Positions 1 through 9,628 of a stretch of 64,000 nucleotides of DNA are shown here, one piece after another. The position numbers were made by a program, and so were the translations under genes. The first letter of the stretch is position 1. Every line of letters starts with the position of its first letter. This stretch comes from Candidatus Sulfotelmatobacter sp. (GTDB lineage Bacteria > Acidobacteriota > Terriglobia > Terriglobales > Acidobacteriaceae): contig DASYBM010000015.1 in assembly GCA_036500765.1 (NCBI GenBank), positions 186,001 to 250,000 on the forward strand, read 5' to 3'. The notes beneath the pieces are model-generated. The model did no database searches. It was not told the origin of the DNA and saw nothing but the letters and a program-made list of their open reading frames with translations.

Positions 1-350
<350 letters not shown>

Positions 351-483
351 TTAAATTGTCTTTGAAAAATGGTGCAGGTGGGGTGCACGATCAATTATGC
401 CAGAAGTGAGCTGTGGAAAGAAACGGAAGAATTTGGTGATGGCAGTTTGCGCTCTTATAGAGCCGTCCAATCAAATAAAGCAG

Positions 484-530
484 TGTCATCCTGAGCGGAG
501 CCGTTTTTCAGGCGAAGCGAAGGATCTCGC
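484..530. repeat. Dispersed palindromic repeat, TCATCCTGAGCG type
   Basis: A short imperfect palindrome whose left arm reads TCATCCTGAGCGGAGCC and right arm GGCGAAGCGAAGGATC. It lies in the 314-bp gap between pyrG and tRNA-Ala, which otherwise holds no convincing gene. A related element with the same edges but a different central hairpin is at 52895-52957. Repeats of this sort are common between genes in acidobacteria (recalled, not searched). Confidence 0.5.
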
Positions 531-653
531 CCTAATCCGCCATCGCGCGTACGCCAAACTCCTCACAACCCGCGTTGACTATCCGCGCGCTGTCAGCGAG
601 AATACTTAAGGCTCGTCCGCAACGGACGATTCGCAGCACTATCCCCAAACAGT

Positions 654-729
654 GGGCCTGTGGCGCAGCTGGGAGCGCGCTTCCATGGCATGGAAGAGGT
701 CGTCGGTTCGATCCCGACCAGGTCCACCA
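654..729 (+). tRNA. tRNA-Ala (anticodon GGC)
   Basis: A complete cloverleaf can be folded by eye. Acceptor GGGCCTG pairs with CAGGTCC (one G-U). The D arm is GCGC-N8-GCGC. The anticodon stem CTTCC/GGAAG encloses the 7-nt loop ATGGCAT, giving anticodon GGC. The T arm is GTCGG-TTCGATC-CCGAC. The discriminator A is followed by an encoded CCA at 727-729. GGC reads GCC/GCU alanine codons. Confidence 0.95.
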
Positions 730-766
730 AATTCCTCTCCCGCAAATCAGGCCGTACCGCCGAATT

Positions 767-2302
767 TCAATCGTCCAGATCATCCGGATCGAACACCGGA
801 TCGTCATTCGACACCGGACAGATTCGCTGCGAAAGCACCGTCTGCGGCAGAGGCGTCTGCGAATAGTTGAACGCATCCTGCAAATCGTTGGCAATCGTGT
901 CCGCTCCGCCCAGGTTCGGCAGCGCAAATGTTTCTTCCATGAATCGCAGCACGCTGGCAAACTCGACCTGCGTGTGATACACGCCTTGAATCGCCCATGG
1001 GCTGATGATGATGAACGGCACTCGAATGCCCATCCCGTACTGATCGCGAAATGGGGGTGGGACGTGATCGTAGAATCCGCCAAAGTCATCCCATGTGAGA
1101 AAGATCACCGTGTTCTGCCACTGGGATTGCGGGCCTTGCATCACCGCGTTGATCTGCTGCACGGTCCAGTTTTCTCCCACGCATGCGCTGTCGGGCGGAT
1201 GGTCGGTGTCGATACTCGGCGGCGTGACCCAACTGAGCGCCGGCAAATTTCCTGCCAGTGCATCGGTAATGAAATTCGATTCGGTCACGACCTTGGTCGT
1301 CCAGTCGGCCGTGTTATAGATCGCGCTGAAGCTGCGGTACGGGTTATAAACGTAGCCGCTCTCGCCGTTCACCGACGTGTAGGCTTTCCACGAAACTCCC
1401 GCCGTGTCCGCCAAATTGCCCAACGTCGTCGCGCTAAAGCACGGAAATACCGGCGACACGACATAAGTCGAACTCATGGCGGGGACGTTCGTGCCAGCGA
1501 CCGCATCGCATCCCCATTGCTCCTGAATCGAACTCCGAGGATTGTCGATCGTGGTCTGCGAACTTCCGGAGACCAATTGCAGGTGCGCCGGATACGATCC
1601 CGACTCGACACTGCTGAACGTCTCATCCGCCAATGCGTAGTTCTGCGCGTACGCCCAGTAATTCGGAATGTCCGCTTGATACAACTGGCTCAGGCACAAA
1701 TTGTCGCCGTTCACCGAACACATATACTCCAGGTCCCAGCGGTCCATGCGGCCGGCATCGATGTTGCTGTGACTGTCGGTCCATTCGTGGCCCATATCAT
1801 GCTTCGGCTTGTCGGGTGTATGGCCCAGCGTTTTGACTTGTCCTGTTGAGAGCGTAGCTGTCGTGGCGCCGTTTGCTCCCGGAAAGGTTCCAAAGTATTG
1901 GTCGAAGCTGCGGTTCTCTTTGACGATGAAAACTACATGCTGAATGTTTCCAAACGACGCCGTGCTCGGTGGCACGCTGATGAAAGGCGTGAACTGGCTC
2001 CACACCGTGCCATAGCCGGGAGACTTGTTGTAAGTGGCGACAATTAGAGCCGACCCGGTGCCAAGCATCGTTACCAGCCCTGTTTTCGATACCGTGGCAA
2101 TTGTCGGTTCGATGCTGGTCCACACTGAGGTCTTCGTCACGTCAGCTGCGTTGGACGCCTGCAAATACTTGTAGGCGTGCATCTGAAGCGTCTGCCCTTT
2201 TTTCATTTGCGCCTGCGGTGGCGTAACCACGATCAACTGTGCCGCCGACACTCCGCCGAACAGCGCACTGGATAGCAACAGGGAAGCCAGCAAATTTCTC
2301 AT
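767..2302 (-). CDS. Secreted phosphoesterase (AcpA/phospholipase C family) with Ig-like domain
   Basis: A 511-residue secreted hydrolase of the phosphoesterase family (Pfam PF04185), whose members cleave phosphomonoesters or phospholipids outside the cytoplasm. A signal peptide (about residues 1-20) is followed by a BIG2-like Ig domain (about 25-110). The phosphoesterase domain opens with [20 protein letters not shown] and contains [22 protein letters not shown] and [16 protein letters not shown], which carry the expected metal-binding acidic and His residues. It is the second gene of a tandem pair, 41 bp after a close paralogue, and is probably cotranscribed with it. The exact substrate cannot be read from sequence. 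Confidence 0.88.
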   Translation of the reverse strand: MRNLLASLLLSSALFGGVSAAQLIVVTPPQAQMKKGQTLQMHAYKYLQASNAADVTKTSVWTSIEPTIATVSKTGLVTMLGTGSALIVATYNKSPGYGTVWSQFTPFISVPPSTASFGNIQHVVFIVKENRSFDQYFGTFPGANGATTATLSTGQVKTLGHTPDKPKHDMGHEWTDSHSNIDAGRMDRWDLEYMCSVNGDNLCLSQLYQADIPNYWAYAQNYALADETFSSVESGSYPAHLQLVSGSSQTTIDNPRSSIQEQWGCDAVAGTNVPAMSSTYVVSPVFPCFSATTLGNLADTAGVSWKAYTSVNGESGYVYNPYRSFSAIYNTADWTTKVVTESNFITDALAGNLPALSWVTPPSIDTDHPPDSACVGENWTVQQINAVMQGPQSQWQNTVIFLTWDDFGGFYDHVPPPFRDQYGMGIRVPFIIISPWAIQGVYHTQVEFASVLRFMEETFALPNLGGADTIANDLQDAFNYSQTPLPQTVLSQRICPVSNDDPVFDPDDLDD

Positions 2303-2343
2303 AAAGCCTCCTAGCCTGCCGAGTGAAGAAACGACTTTGGTCC

Positions 2344-3882
2344 CTAATCCTCCAGATCGTCCGGGTCATAAACCGGCGCGTCCTTCGACACCGGACATGT
2401 GCGCTGCGACAGCACGAGCGGCGGCAGCGGCGACTGCGAATAATTGAATGCATCTTGCATGTCGTTGGCGAACATATCGGCTCCGCGTAAGCTCGGCAAC
2501 CCGAATGTCTCTTCCATAAACCGCAGCACGCTCGCAAACTCGACTTGAGTGTGATACACGCCTTGCACCGCAAAGGGGCTCAGGATGATCATCGGCACTC
2601 GAATACCGAGACCATACTGATCGCGATAGGGTGGCGCAACGTGGTCGTACAGTCCACCAAAATCATCCCAGGTCAGAACGATTACCGTATTTCGCCACTG
2701 CGTGATCGGCCCCTGCATCACGGCGTTGATCATCGACACCGACCAGTTCTCGCCCACACAGGCGCTGTCCGGCGGATGATCCGTATCAATACTGGGCGGT
2801 GTCACGAAACTCAGAGCCGGCAGATTCCCCGCCAGCGCGTCGGTGATGAATTGCGACTGGTCGACAACTTTCGTCGTCCAATCCGGACCATAAAAAATAT
2901 TGCTGAAGCTACGAAACGGGTTGTAGATATAACCGCTGCCGTTATCGATGATGGTGTACGCCATCCACGACACTCCCGCCGAGTCCGCCAGGTCGGCAAT
3001 CGTAGTCGCGCTAAAACACGGAAACTCGCTCGACACCGTCTCGGTCGCCGTGAAATACGGCACGTTCGTTCCCGCGACTCCGTCGCATCCCCACTGCGCC
3101 GGCTCCGAACTGCGCGGATTATCCAACACGTTCTGCTCGCCTCCCGACACCATCGCCAAGTGAGCCGGATACGATCCCGAGGCCACGCTGCTGAATGCCT
3201 CATCCGCTAACGCATAGTTTTGTGCGTACGCCCAATAATTCGGAATGTCCGATTGATACAACTGCTTCAGGCATTGCATGTCGCCGTCGACCGAGCAAGT
3301 CAGCCCCAAGTCGAAGCGGTCCATGCGCCCGCCATCGACGTCGTCATGACTGTCGGTCCACTCATGTCCCATATCGTGCTTCGGCGGATCGGGAAGGTGA
3401 CCGAGAGCGACGACTTGCCCTGTACTAAGCGTGGCCGTCGTGGCGCCATTGGCTCCCGGATAGGTTCCAAAATATGAGTCGAAGCTCCGGTTCTCCTTGA
3501 CAATAAAAACGATGTGTTCAATCCTGCCCGCCGATGCGGTGCTGGGGCGGACTTTGATGAAGGGTGTGAACTTGTTCCACACCGTTCCATAGCCTTTATA
3601 GCCCTGATACGTCGCCTTGATGAGAGCCGTCCCGGCGCTCTTCATCGTCACCAATCCGGTCTTCGTGACCGTCGCGACCGAGGACTCAATGCTCGACCAT
3701 GCTACCGTGCCGGTCAAATCGACGACACTTCCGTCCGAGTAATAGCCATAGGCGTGCATCTGCTGGTTGTGTCCCGGGGCGAGCAGCACCTCAGGAGGCG
3801 TAATGATGATGATCTCAATCCGATTCTCGACGGCAAACACATTGGCCGAGAGCAGCAGCAACACAAATAAATATTTCATCAC
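2344..3882 (-). CDS. Secreted phosphoesterase (AcpA/phospholipase C family), upstream paralogue
   Basis: A 512-residue paralogue of the next gene downstream, alignable along its whole length with nearly the same length and domain order: signal peptide (1-18), BIG2-like Ig domain (about 25-115, with [17 protein letters not shown]), then the phosphoesterase domain. Family motifs are [43 protein letters not shown] and [16 protein letters not shown]. As the first gene of the pair it is transcribed divergently from the PQQ-like gene at 4209. The pair looks like a local tandem duplication. Confidence 0.88.
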   Translation of the reverse strand: MMKYLFVLLLLSANVFAVENRIEIIIITPPEVLLAPGHNQQMHAYGYYSDGSVVDLTGTVAWSSIESSVATVTKTGLVTMKSAGTALIKATYQGYKGYGTVWNKFTPFIKVRPSTASAGRIEHIVFIVKENRSFDSYFGTYPGANGATTATLSTGQVVALGHLPDPPKHDMGHEWTDSHDDVDGGRMDRFDLGLTCSVDGDMQCLKQLYQSDIPNYWAYAQNYALADEAFSSVASGSYPAHLAMVSGGEQNVLDNPRSSEPAQWGCDGVAGTNVPYFTATETVSSEFPCFSATTIADLADSAGVSWMAYTIIDNGSGYIYNPFRSFSNIFYGPDWTTKVVDQSQFITDALAGNLPALSFVTPPSIDTDHPPDSACVGENWSVSMINAVMQGPITQWRNTVIVLTWDDFGGLYDHVAPPYRDQYGLGIRVPMIILSPFAVQGVYHTQVEFASVLRFMEETFGLPSLRGADMFANDMQDAFNYSQSPLPPLVLSQRTCPVSKDAPVYDPDDLED

Positions 3883-3987
3883 TTCTCCTGCGCCGCGAAA
3901 GTCTGAGCGAACCCCTGCTGGAAGTCAAGATGAAACGCCGTTTCTACCCAGTGCGAGCCGCATTTTCGAGTCGCCGCCCTGGACCTG

Positions 3988-4001
3988 TGCAAGATCTTGC
4001 A
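3988..4001. promoter_or_regulatory. 14-bp palindrome with clustered TTGCA motifs in a divergent promoter region
   Basis: TGCAAGATCTTGCA is a perfect palindrome. Further TTGCA/TGCAT words follow up to about 4035. It sits in the 326-bp gap between the divergent phosphoesterase pair and the PQQ-like gene. This is a plausible operator, but no regulator is known for it. The rest of the gap shows no gene. Confidence 0.3.
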
Positions 4002-4208
4002 AGCAACATTGCAGGAACTTGCATGCTGCATGATCTTTCCCGCCGCGAATGCCAAGCCTTTGAAAATCCATGTGTAAAGATTTCTCTAAATCGATTTTCC
4101 GGTTTACATCCCGCACGAGTCTGTCGTAAGCTCGTGCAGCTTTCTCGCTGATTCCCCCCGATCAGACCGCCGACCAGCCGCCGAAAAAAAACGTTCCAAA
4201 GGAACCTC

Positions 4209-5819
4209 ATGCCATTTCGTCAACTGTGTACCCGCGCTGCGCTCGCAATTTGCACCTTCGTCCTCTCCCTATTGTCTCTGGCCGCCGGTCAGACTGCGAT
4301 TACGACCTACCACGTCGATAACAACCGCACCGGCTGGAACTCTCACGAGACTGTGCTCACTCCGTCGAACGTTGGGAGTTCTTCGTTCGGTTTGTTGAAA
4401 TCCGTTGCGCTCGACGATCAGGTCGACAGTCAACCGCTATTTGTTCCCGGCGTGACCATTAGCGCGGGAGGCCACCAGGGCGTGCATGATGTGGTCTATG
4501 TCGCCACCCAGGGCAACAGTATTTACGCCATCGACGCCGAAGCCGGCACCGTGCTGCTGCACCCGAACTTTGGCACGCCGGTTACCTGGCCGTTGGGCTG
4601 CAACAACAACGGCCCGCATGTCGGCATCAACTCCACTCCAGTCATTGATCTCACCAGCAATACTCTCTATGTAATGATTTACACACAAGACTCGACCGGT
4701 CCGGCGTATCGCCTTCACGCTCTCGATCTCGGCAGCCTCACCGACAAAGTCGCTCCGCAAGTGGTGACGGCCTCGCACACTTTGAACGACGGCACTACGT
4801 TCAGCTTCAACGCCACTTACCAGCGCCAGCGTCCCGGCTTGCTGCTGGCAAATGGCAGCGTCTACGCCGGTTTCGGCAGCTTTTGCGATTACTCCGCCAA
4901 TCTATCCCGCGGCTGGCTGCTGGGTTGGTCCACCGGATCGCTCACGCCGCTTCCAGGCAACCAGCTTCTCGACACGCAGGCGTCGTCCAGCAACAATTTC
5001 TTTCTCTCTTCCATCTGGATGTCCGGCTATGGACTCGCGGCCGACGACTCCGGCAACATTGTCTTCGTAACGGGGAACTCCGATTATTCCGGCAATAGCT
5101 ACGACGGTGTGAGTAACATTCAGGAGAGCGTCGTCAAAGTTTCACCCAATCTCGGTACTGTTCTCGATCTATTCACGCCAAAGAACCAGGGCTCGCTCGA
5201 TCAGGTCGACGAGGACTTCGGCTCTGGGGGAGCGCTCGTCCTGCCCGACCAGCCCGGTTCTACCCCACATCTGGCAGTCGCCGCCGGCAAAGCCGGAACG
5301 CTTTTTCTGATGAACGAAGATCACCTGGGCGGATACTCGACGACCAAGAACAACGTGCTCGGAAGCTATAACGTGGGCGGCTGCTGGTGTGGACAATCGT
5401 ACTTTGTCGCTCCCGACGGAGTCGGCCGCGTGGTCACCAGTGGGGGTTATAACGTGCAGGCGTACAAGATCCGAACCTCGCCCAGCCCCGCGCTGTTCCT
5501 GGCTTCCACGTCTCCGACGGTCGCCAACGCGCAAGATCCCGGCTTCTTCACCAGCATCTCTTCCAGCGGAACAGCCAATCCCATCATTTGGGCGGTGTCG
5601 CGGCCCTCGGGTACGGGAAATCCTATCTACCTGTACGCCTTCAATCCGCAAGTGCCGGTCGGAAGCTCCATGAAGCAAATCTTCAGCAGTAAAGCCGGCG
5701 CCTGGCCGAACCTCAACGGCAACTCCAACCTGGTGCCCGTCGTTGCGAACGGCGAAGTGTTCGTTGCCAGCTATGCCAGACTGACAATCTTCGGAATCAA
5801 ACCTGGCCGCAAGAAGTAA
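4209..5819 (+). CDS. Secreted PQQ-type beta-propeller protein
   Basis: A 536-residue exported protein with an N-terminal signal peptide (cleavage near LSLAAGQ, about residue 27). The mature part begins with TYHVDNNRTGWNSHETVLTP and contains blade-like motifs such as VVYVATQGNSIYAIDAEAGT and LYVMIYTQDSTG, typical of PQQ-like propellers. The start is supported by AAAGGA at 4198-4203, 5 nt upstream of the ATG. There is no obvious quinoprotein dehydrogenase active site, so an enzymatic role is unproven; a structural or binding propeller is equally likely. It is divergent from the phosphoesterases and ends at a strong terminator. Confidence 0.82.
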   Translation: MPFRQLCTRAALAICTFVLSLLSLAAGQTAITTYHVDNNRTGWNSHETVLTPSNVGSSSFGLLKSVALDDQVDSQPLFVPGVTISAGGHQGVHDVVYVATQGNSIYAIDAEAGTVLLHPNFGTPVTWPLGCNNNGPHVGINSTPVIDLTSNTLYVMIYTQDSTGPAYRLHALDLGSLTDKVAPQVVTASHTLNDGTTFSFNATYQRQRPGLLLANGSVYAGFGSFCDYSANLSRGWLLGWSTGSLTPLPGNQLLDTQASSSNNFFLSSIWMSGYGLAADDSGNIVFVTGNSDYSGNSYDGVSNIQESVVKVSPNLGTVLDLFTPKNQGSLDQVDEDFGSGGALVLPDQPGSTPHLAVAAGKAGTLFLMNEDHLGGYSTTKNNVLGSYNVGGCWCGQSYFVAPDGVGRVVTSGGYNVQAYKIRTSPSPALFLASTSPTVANAQDPGFFTSISSSGTANPIIWAVSRPSGTGNPIYLYAFNPQVPVGSSMKQIFSSKAGAWPNLNGNSNLVPVVANGEVFVASYARLTIFGIKPGRKK

Positions 5820-5834
5820 ATTCGAGAAGCGAAG

Positions 5835-5868
5835 AAAAGGCCGCGGACGAAGAGTCCGGCGGCCTTTT
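5835..5868 (+). terminator. Rho-independent terminator after the PQQ-like gene
   Basis: AAAAGGCCGC-GGAC pairs with GTCC-GGCGGCCTTTT around a GAAGA loop, with one bulged base; the 3' arm ends in TTTT. It lies 16 bp after the stop codon at 5819. Confidence 0.8.
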
Positions 5869-5889
5869 CTGCTGGAGGGACAACGACAA

Positions 5890-5916
5890 TTTTCAGTAGG
5901 AGTACTATACTATAAT
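5890..5916 (+). promoter_or_regulatory. Possible sigma-70-like promoter in an AT-rich patch
   Basis: TTTTCA (5890-5895) and TATAAT (5911-5916) are 15 bp apart, shorter than the usual 17. They lie in an AT-rich patch (about 5885-5965) that stands out from the GC-rich surroundings. No gene is clearly served by it; it may simply be foreign or decayed DNA. Confidence 0.22.
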
Positions 5917-5965
5917 GTCGATTGGTTTAGTATATATAGCTAAAAGAAAATTTAGCGCTTGTGAA

Positions 5966-6068
5966 TTAGGGTTGGATCTCAATCGGAGCCCCATCCGCCA
6001 CCGCCAGCCAGATCTCGTCGATCTCCTGATCCCTAACTGCGATACACCCATCCGTGTCAGAACCACGC
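5966..6068 (-). pseudogene. C-terminal remnant of an L,D-transpeptidase (YkuD family)
   Basis: Reading the minus strand to the TAA at 5966-5968 gives SDTDGCIAVRDQEIDEIW, then LAVADGAPIEIQP and stop. This matches the catalytic Cys motif and C-terminal end of YkuD enzymes (typically xxTDGCIAVxNxEIxEIW...GTPIxI). Upstream of about 6068 the frame is broken by stop codons and the catalytic His region is not recognisable, so only a fragment remains. Such enzymes cross-link peptidoglycan. The next gene is also a peptidoglycan-related M23 protein, so the original locus may have been a cell-wall pair. Confidence 0.6.
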
Positions 6069-6161
6069 CACACAGCAACCAAGCCGTCAACCCATTAAGA
6101 TCCCGGATGCGCATGCCGGGGATTTTATCGCCCCAATTCCACAAAGTGCTACGCTGATAAA

Positions 6162-7190
6162 GTGAGCTTCTCGGATCAAAGAGTAAAAAGCTGTGGAAGA
6201 AAAAGACTCCTGTGGCGATGGCCGCCCTTCGACAAGCTCAGAGCTTGCCCTGAGCCTGACGAAGGGGCAGGCTCTTGGCCGTCCCGCCAGGGCGAAGCCC
6301 GGCGCTCCCGTGGAAGCTTCGCCCTCGTAGTGAGCTTCGTCGTATCGATAACCGCCGTCACACTCCCCGCCTCAGCCGCCGACTGGACCGTCCACGCTCT
6401 TCCCACGCGTCTCGTCAACGGCGCCCCGGTCCTGTTCCAGGTCAAGCCGCCCGTCAAACTCGAATCCCTCACCGGCACCTGGCGCGCTCACCAACTCGCC
6501 TTCAGCTACCAACCTTCCACCAAAACTTGGTTCGTGCTCGCCGGTGTCCCCTTTGAAACCGAACCCGGCAAATACGCGCTGGAATTGTCCGGCGAACGCT
6601 CCGCGACGAAGACGCCAGTGACTTTCACGCGCAGGTTCACCGTCGCCCGCGCCAAATATCCTCAAATCAAAGTCGAGCTCACGGTCGAGAAAAAATTCAC
6701 CGAGCCTTCTCCCGAGCAGGAACAGCAGATCGCCGAGGGCGTGAAGATCAAAGAGGAGTACCTGGGCCGTGTAACCCCAACTCGCGAGTGGGAAGGAAAA
6801 TTTACCGCACCCGCCAACGCCGCCATCTCCGACGTCTACGGCTCCCAGAGGATTTTTAACGGCAAAGCGCAACGCCCGCATTGGGGACTCGATTTTCGCG
6901 TCCCCACCGGAACCCCAGTCGCCGCCATGAACGACGGCACGGTCCTGCTGGCGCGCTTCTTGTACTTCGAAGGCAACTGCGTTGTCATCGACCACGGCCA
7001 GGGTCTGCTGACGCTCTATTTTCATCTTTCGGAATTTAAAGTGAAGGAAGGAGACGCGGTAAAACGCGGCCAGACTATTGGACTCAGCGGCGGCACCGGC
7101 CGCGCCACCGGCCCGCATCTCCACGTCGCCGTGCGCTGGCAAGGCATCTATCTCGACCCGGCGCCATTATTCGAATTGGCTCTGCCTTGA
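6162..7190 (+). CDS. M23-family metallopeptidase (LytM domain), exported
   Basis: A cell-wall endopeptidase-like protein, 342 codons from the first ATG. The C-terminal LytM domain has the zinc ligands: HWGLDF (HxxxD, about residues 240-244) and HLHVAVRW (HxH, about 318-320). A hydrophobic export segment (VVSFVVSITAVTLPASA) lies at about residues 57-72, far from the annotated start. The roughly 50 residues before it are encoded by a dispersed repeat (6225-6266) and low-quality sequence. The true start may be GTG at 6330 or another internal codon. The middle region (about 75-215) is a beta-rich domain seen in acidobacterial M23 proteins. Confidence 0.85.
   Translation: MSFSDQRVKSCGRKRLLWRWPPFDKLRACPEPDEGAGSWPSRQGEARRSRGSFALVVSFVVSITAVTLPASAADWTVHALPTRLVNGAPVLFQVKPPVKLESLTGTWRAHQLAFSYQPSTKTWFVLAGVPFETEPGKYALELSGERSATKTPVTFTRRFTVARAKYPQIKVELTVEKKFTEPSPEQEQQIAEGVKIKEEYLGRVTPTREWEGKFTAPANAAISDVYGSQRIFNGKAQRPHWGLDFRVPTGTPVAAMNDGTVLLARFLYFEGNCVVIDHGQGLLTLYFHLSEFKVKEGDAVKRGQTIGLSGGTGRATGPHLHVAVRWQGIYLDPAPLFELALP
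6225..6266. repeat. Dispersed CCCTTCGACAAGCTCAG palindrome at the 5' end of the M23 gene
   Basis: Outer arms CCCTTCG/CGAAGGG and inner arms GCTCAG/CTGAGC form a 42-bp imperfect hairpin. Half of the same repeat (CCTGCCCTGAGCTTGTCGAA) occurs inside the element in the helicase gene at about 13770-13795. In this reading frame it encodes FDKLRACPEPDEG-like sequence, a translation often seen where this repeat runs through genes. Confidence 0.6.
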
Positions 7191-7228
7191 ACCGCACGAC
7201 AAATTTCATCGAAGAATATTATCTTCTA

Positions 7229-9169
7229 CTACGCTGAGAACTTCCGTCCTCGCAACACATCCAGCAACGCTTCTTTCAGTCCCAAATTCCGAATCAACCG
7301 GTGCAGATAATTTGCATGCACTCCCAGGATCGCCGCCGCCTCCACATAATTCCCCCGCGTCTGTTCGACCGCATCTAGGATCAATTGCTTTTTTAATTCC
7401 TTTACGCTGGCATGGTATTTGCCTTCATGCATCTCCGCCGCCGATTCCTGCTCCAACAGGGATTCCGGCAAATCCTCCAGCAGCACGGCAGCGGACGATC
7501 CCATCACCAGCGCACGCTCAATCGCATTCTCCAGTTCGCGCACGTTCCCAGGCCACTCATAGTTCACCAGCGCCGCCATAGCTTCGCGCGACACCGGCTT
7601 CGGTTTTACCTTGCTGCGCTTCGCATATTTCTGTACGAAGTGGCGGGTCAGCATCGGAATGTCTTCCCGCCGTTCGCGCAGCGGCGGCATCGTCAGCCGG
7701 ACCACGGCCAGCCGGTAATAAAGATCCTGGCGAAACCGGCCACTCTTCACGGCTTCGTCCAAATTGCAATTCGTGGCCGCGATTAATCGGATGTCGACCT
7801 TAATGGGATGCGTTCCCCCCACGCGTTCAAATTCCCGCTCCTGCAACACGCGTAACAACTTCACCTGAAGCGCTGAAGCCAGTTCTCCAATCTCATCGAG
7901 AAACACAATGCCGCCGTCGGCGATCTCCAACCGTCCCCGCTTCAGCGAGGAAGCGCCGGTGAACGCGCCGCGCTCATGCCCGAACAGGTCGCTCTCCAGA
8001 AGGGTCTCGGGAATCGCTGCGCAATTGATGGCCACGAATTGCTTGTTCGCCCTGGGGCTGTTGCGATGCAACGCGCGCGCTGCCAGTTCCTTGCCCGTGC
8101 CGCTCTCGCCCTCAATCAGCACGGTCGATTCGCTGGGCGCGACCCGCGCCACAAACTGAAAAATCTCTTTCATTCGCGCGCCTTCACCCACCAGGCTCTG
8201 TTCCTGCCTGATTTCAGTGGTAAGCCGCTGATTTTCCTGTTCCAGCCATTGCTGGCGCCGCGCATTGTCCAGCGCCACCGCTGAAATCGCGGCAATCGCA
8301 GCCATGAGTTGTAAATGATCTTCGTTGAACCGGTTCGCTATGTCGGTGCTGTCAAGGTAGATACAGCCAATCACGCGCTGAAACACGGTCAGCGGTACGC
8401 ACAGCAGCGACCGCACCTCCGCGGCCACCAGGCTTTCTACCGCGCGCAGCGCGCCAGTGGAAGGAACGTCGACTCCCAGGATCGCAACATTTTCCTGCAT
8501 TACCTGGCGCGCTATCGTTCGGCTCACCCGCACCAGTTGCGGTTGCCTCACCTGCCGTGTCCGCGCATACTGCGAGTTGAATTCCTGGCCGCCCCCCTCG
8601 GCCAGCAGAATCGCGCCGCGGGAAGCCGGCACCAGTTCAAAAATCAAATCCAGCAACTGCGCTTGCAGTTCCTCTAGATCCCGGATGGCATGGACCACCC
8701 GGCTGATCTTGAGCAAGCCGCTCAAATTACGCGCCACCTGCGATGTTGCCGGCAACTCCCGCAACAAGCGGTCCGGCTGTAGATAAACCACTTCCCTGGG
8801 ATGAATCAGCTTGGTCTCAGCCGTCGGATGGCTGTCATCAAACTCGATGCGGCTCGCCGGAAGCGCCTGGTCCTCATCGTCCACCAGAAACAGGAACACG
8901 GAGTCGCCGGTCGCCACCTCATCCCCGTGGCGCAGCCACTGTTCTTTTACCGCCAGTCCGTTGACCAGCGTTCCGTTGCGGCTGTCCAAATCCTTGATCT
9001 GGAAACGGTCGTCTTCGGCGCGACGCAGCAGGCAGTGTCGTCGCGACACCGATGTATCGGGCACCGACACTGCGTTCGTCGCATCGCGCCCCACCGTGGC
9101 TTCTCCGTCGGGCAACGGAATGGTTAAATCTTTTGCAGGGCCGGCTATCACCAGGAGTCTAGGGCGCAA
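7229..9169 (-). CDS. Sigma-54-dependent activator with FHA and GAF domains
   Basis: A 646-residue enhancer-binding transcription activator for sigma-54 promoters. An FHA phosphothreonine-binding domain (about 1-100, with GRD and SRRHC, then SRNGTLVNG) is followed by a GAF sensor domain (about 150-310). The AAA+ domain has Walker A GESGTGKE, the sigma-54 contact motif GAFTGA, and FLDEIGEL. A Fis-type helix-turn-helix closes the protein ([20 protein letters not shown]). The start is a TTG with GGGAG 8 nt upstream. The FHA domain in place of a receiver suggests control by a Ser/Thr kinase rather than a His kinase. The target genes are not evident here. Confidence 0.93.
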   Translation of the reverse strand: MRPRLLVIAGPAKDLTIPLPDGEATVGRDATNAVSVPDTSVSRRHCLLRRAEDDRFQIKDLDSRNGTLVNGLAVKEQWLRHGDEVATGDSVFLFLVDDEDQALPASRIEFDDSHPTAETKLIHPREVVYLQPDRLLRELPATSQVARNLSGLLKISRVVHAIRDLEELQAQLLDLIFELVPASRGAILLAEGGGQEFNSQYARTRQVRQPQLVRVSRTIARQVMQENVAILGVDVPSTGALRAVESLVAAEVRSLLCVPLTVFQRVIGCIYLDSTDIANRFNEDHLQLMAAIAAISAVALDNARRQQWLEQENQRLTTEIRQEQSLVGEGARMKEIFQFVARVAPSESTVLIEGESGTGKELAARALHRNSPRANKQFVAINCAAIPETLLESDLFGHERGAFTGASSLKRGRLEIADGGIVFLDEIGELASALQVKLLRVLQEREFERVGGTHPIKVDIRLIAATNCNLDEAVKSGRFRQDLYYRLAVVRLTMPPLRERREDIPMLTRHFVQKYAKRSKVKPKPVSREAMAALVNYEWPGNVRELENAIERALVMGSSAAVLLEDLPESLLEQESAAEMHEGKYHASVKELKKQLILDAVEQTRGNYVEAAAILGVHANYLHRLIRNLGLKEALLDVLRGRKFSA

Positions 9170-9250
9170 TCAGGGGTCTCCCATTCCATGCAGAACTTCT
9201 TATCACAGCTTGGCCAGAAATGCATGCTCTTCGCGACCCTTTTCCGATAT

Positions 9251-9284
9251 CCGAACGGCTAGTTCGGCTATCCGATCGGATAGC
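9251..9284. promoter_or_regulatory. Overlapping inverted repeats upstream of the sigma-54 activator
   Basis: CCGAAC-GGCTA-GTTCGG (9251-9267) is followed directly by the perfect 18-bp palindrome GCTATCCGATCGGATAGC (9267-9284). They lie 80-115 bp upstream of the activator's start codon and just before the structured region on the other strand. This is a reasonable operator candidate, but not a match I recognise. Confidence 0.35.
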
Positions 9285-9373
9285 TTTCGATGCCATTAGT
9301 GGGCGGCGAGTAATCCTCGCACCACTAATCTGAGTAAGTTCTAACTTGCAGGAAAAAATAACGTTACACCGCA

Positions 9374-9543
9374 CACGCCGGGCTGCAGAACGCGGTTCGG
9401 CTGCCCTTGGAAGTCGGCGTGCAGTCCAGTGTTATGCGGGTGCTCGGCAAAAGCGACGGGGGAAGCGCTTTCGATCAGTTCTAGCCGAGGATCGCTAGTC
9501 AGGAGTTCGGGAGACCCCCTCATCGAACTCCTGACTTTTTTCT
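9374..9543 (+). ncRNA. Candidate structured non-coding RNA ending in a terminator
   Basis: There is no plausible ORF, but the plus strand folds well. CACGCCG (9374-9380) pairs with CGGCGTG (9415-9421) and encloses GAAC-GCG-GTTC. CTCGGC (9443-9448) pairs with GCCGAG (9484-9489) and encloses AAAGCG/CGCTTT (9450-9455/9466-9471). A perfect 12-bp terminator follows. A separate nested hairpin, ATTAGTGG...GCGAG-N5-CTCGC...CCACTAAT, lies just upstream at about 9296-9330. I could not match it to 6S, tmRNA, SRP, RNase P or a familiar riboswitch. The 5' end is unknown. Confidence 0.5.
9498..9543 (+). terminator. Strong rho-independent terminator of the structured RNA
   Basis: GTCAGGAGTTCG (9498-9509) and CGAACTCCTGAC (9524-9535) form a perfect 12-bp stem around a 14-nt loop, followed by eight T-rich bases. 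No coding gene ends upstream on this strand, so it must end a non-coding transcript or act as an attenuator for the gene at about 9839. Confidence 0.85.
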
Positions 9544-9605
9544 TTTTGAAATTGAATTGTTGAATTGAATCGAAATTAGGATCGGGGATTGGGATTGCTT
9601 TGAAA

Positions 9606-9628
9606 GGGCGCGGCTTCTAGCCGCGCCC
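9606..9628. repeat. GC-rich hairpin GGGCGCGGC-TTCTA-GCCGCGCCC
   Basis: A perfect 9-bp stem with a 5-nt loop, one of several such palindromes in the window. It lies between the structured RNA and the island gene. The remaining sequence to 9838 shows no gene. Confidence 0.5.

Noticed and set aside
575..1849. A 424-codon plus-strand ORF across the first phosphoesterase gene
   Set aside because: It is antisense to a well-supported gene, starts upstream of the tRNA, has Arg/His-rich shadow composition and no domain.
5915..6157. An 80-codon plus-strand ORF
   Set aside because: It is the antisense frame of the L,D-transpeptidase remnant and has no features of its own.
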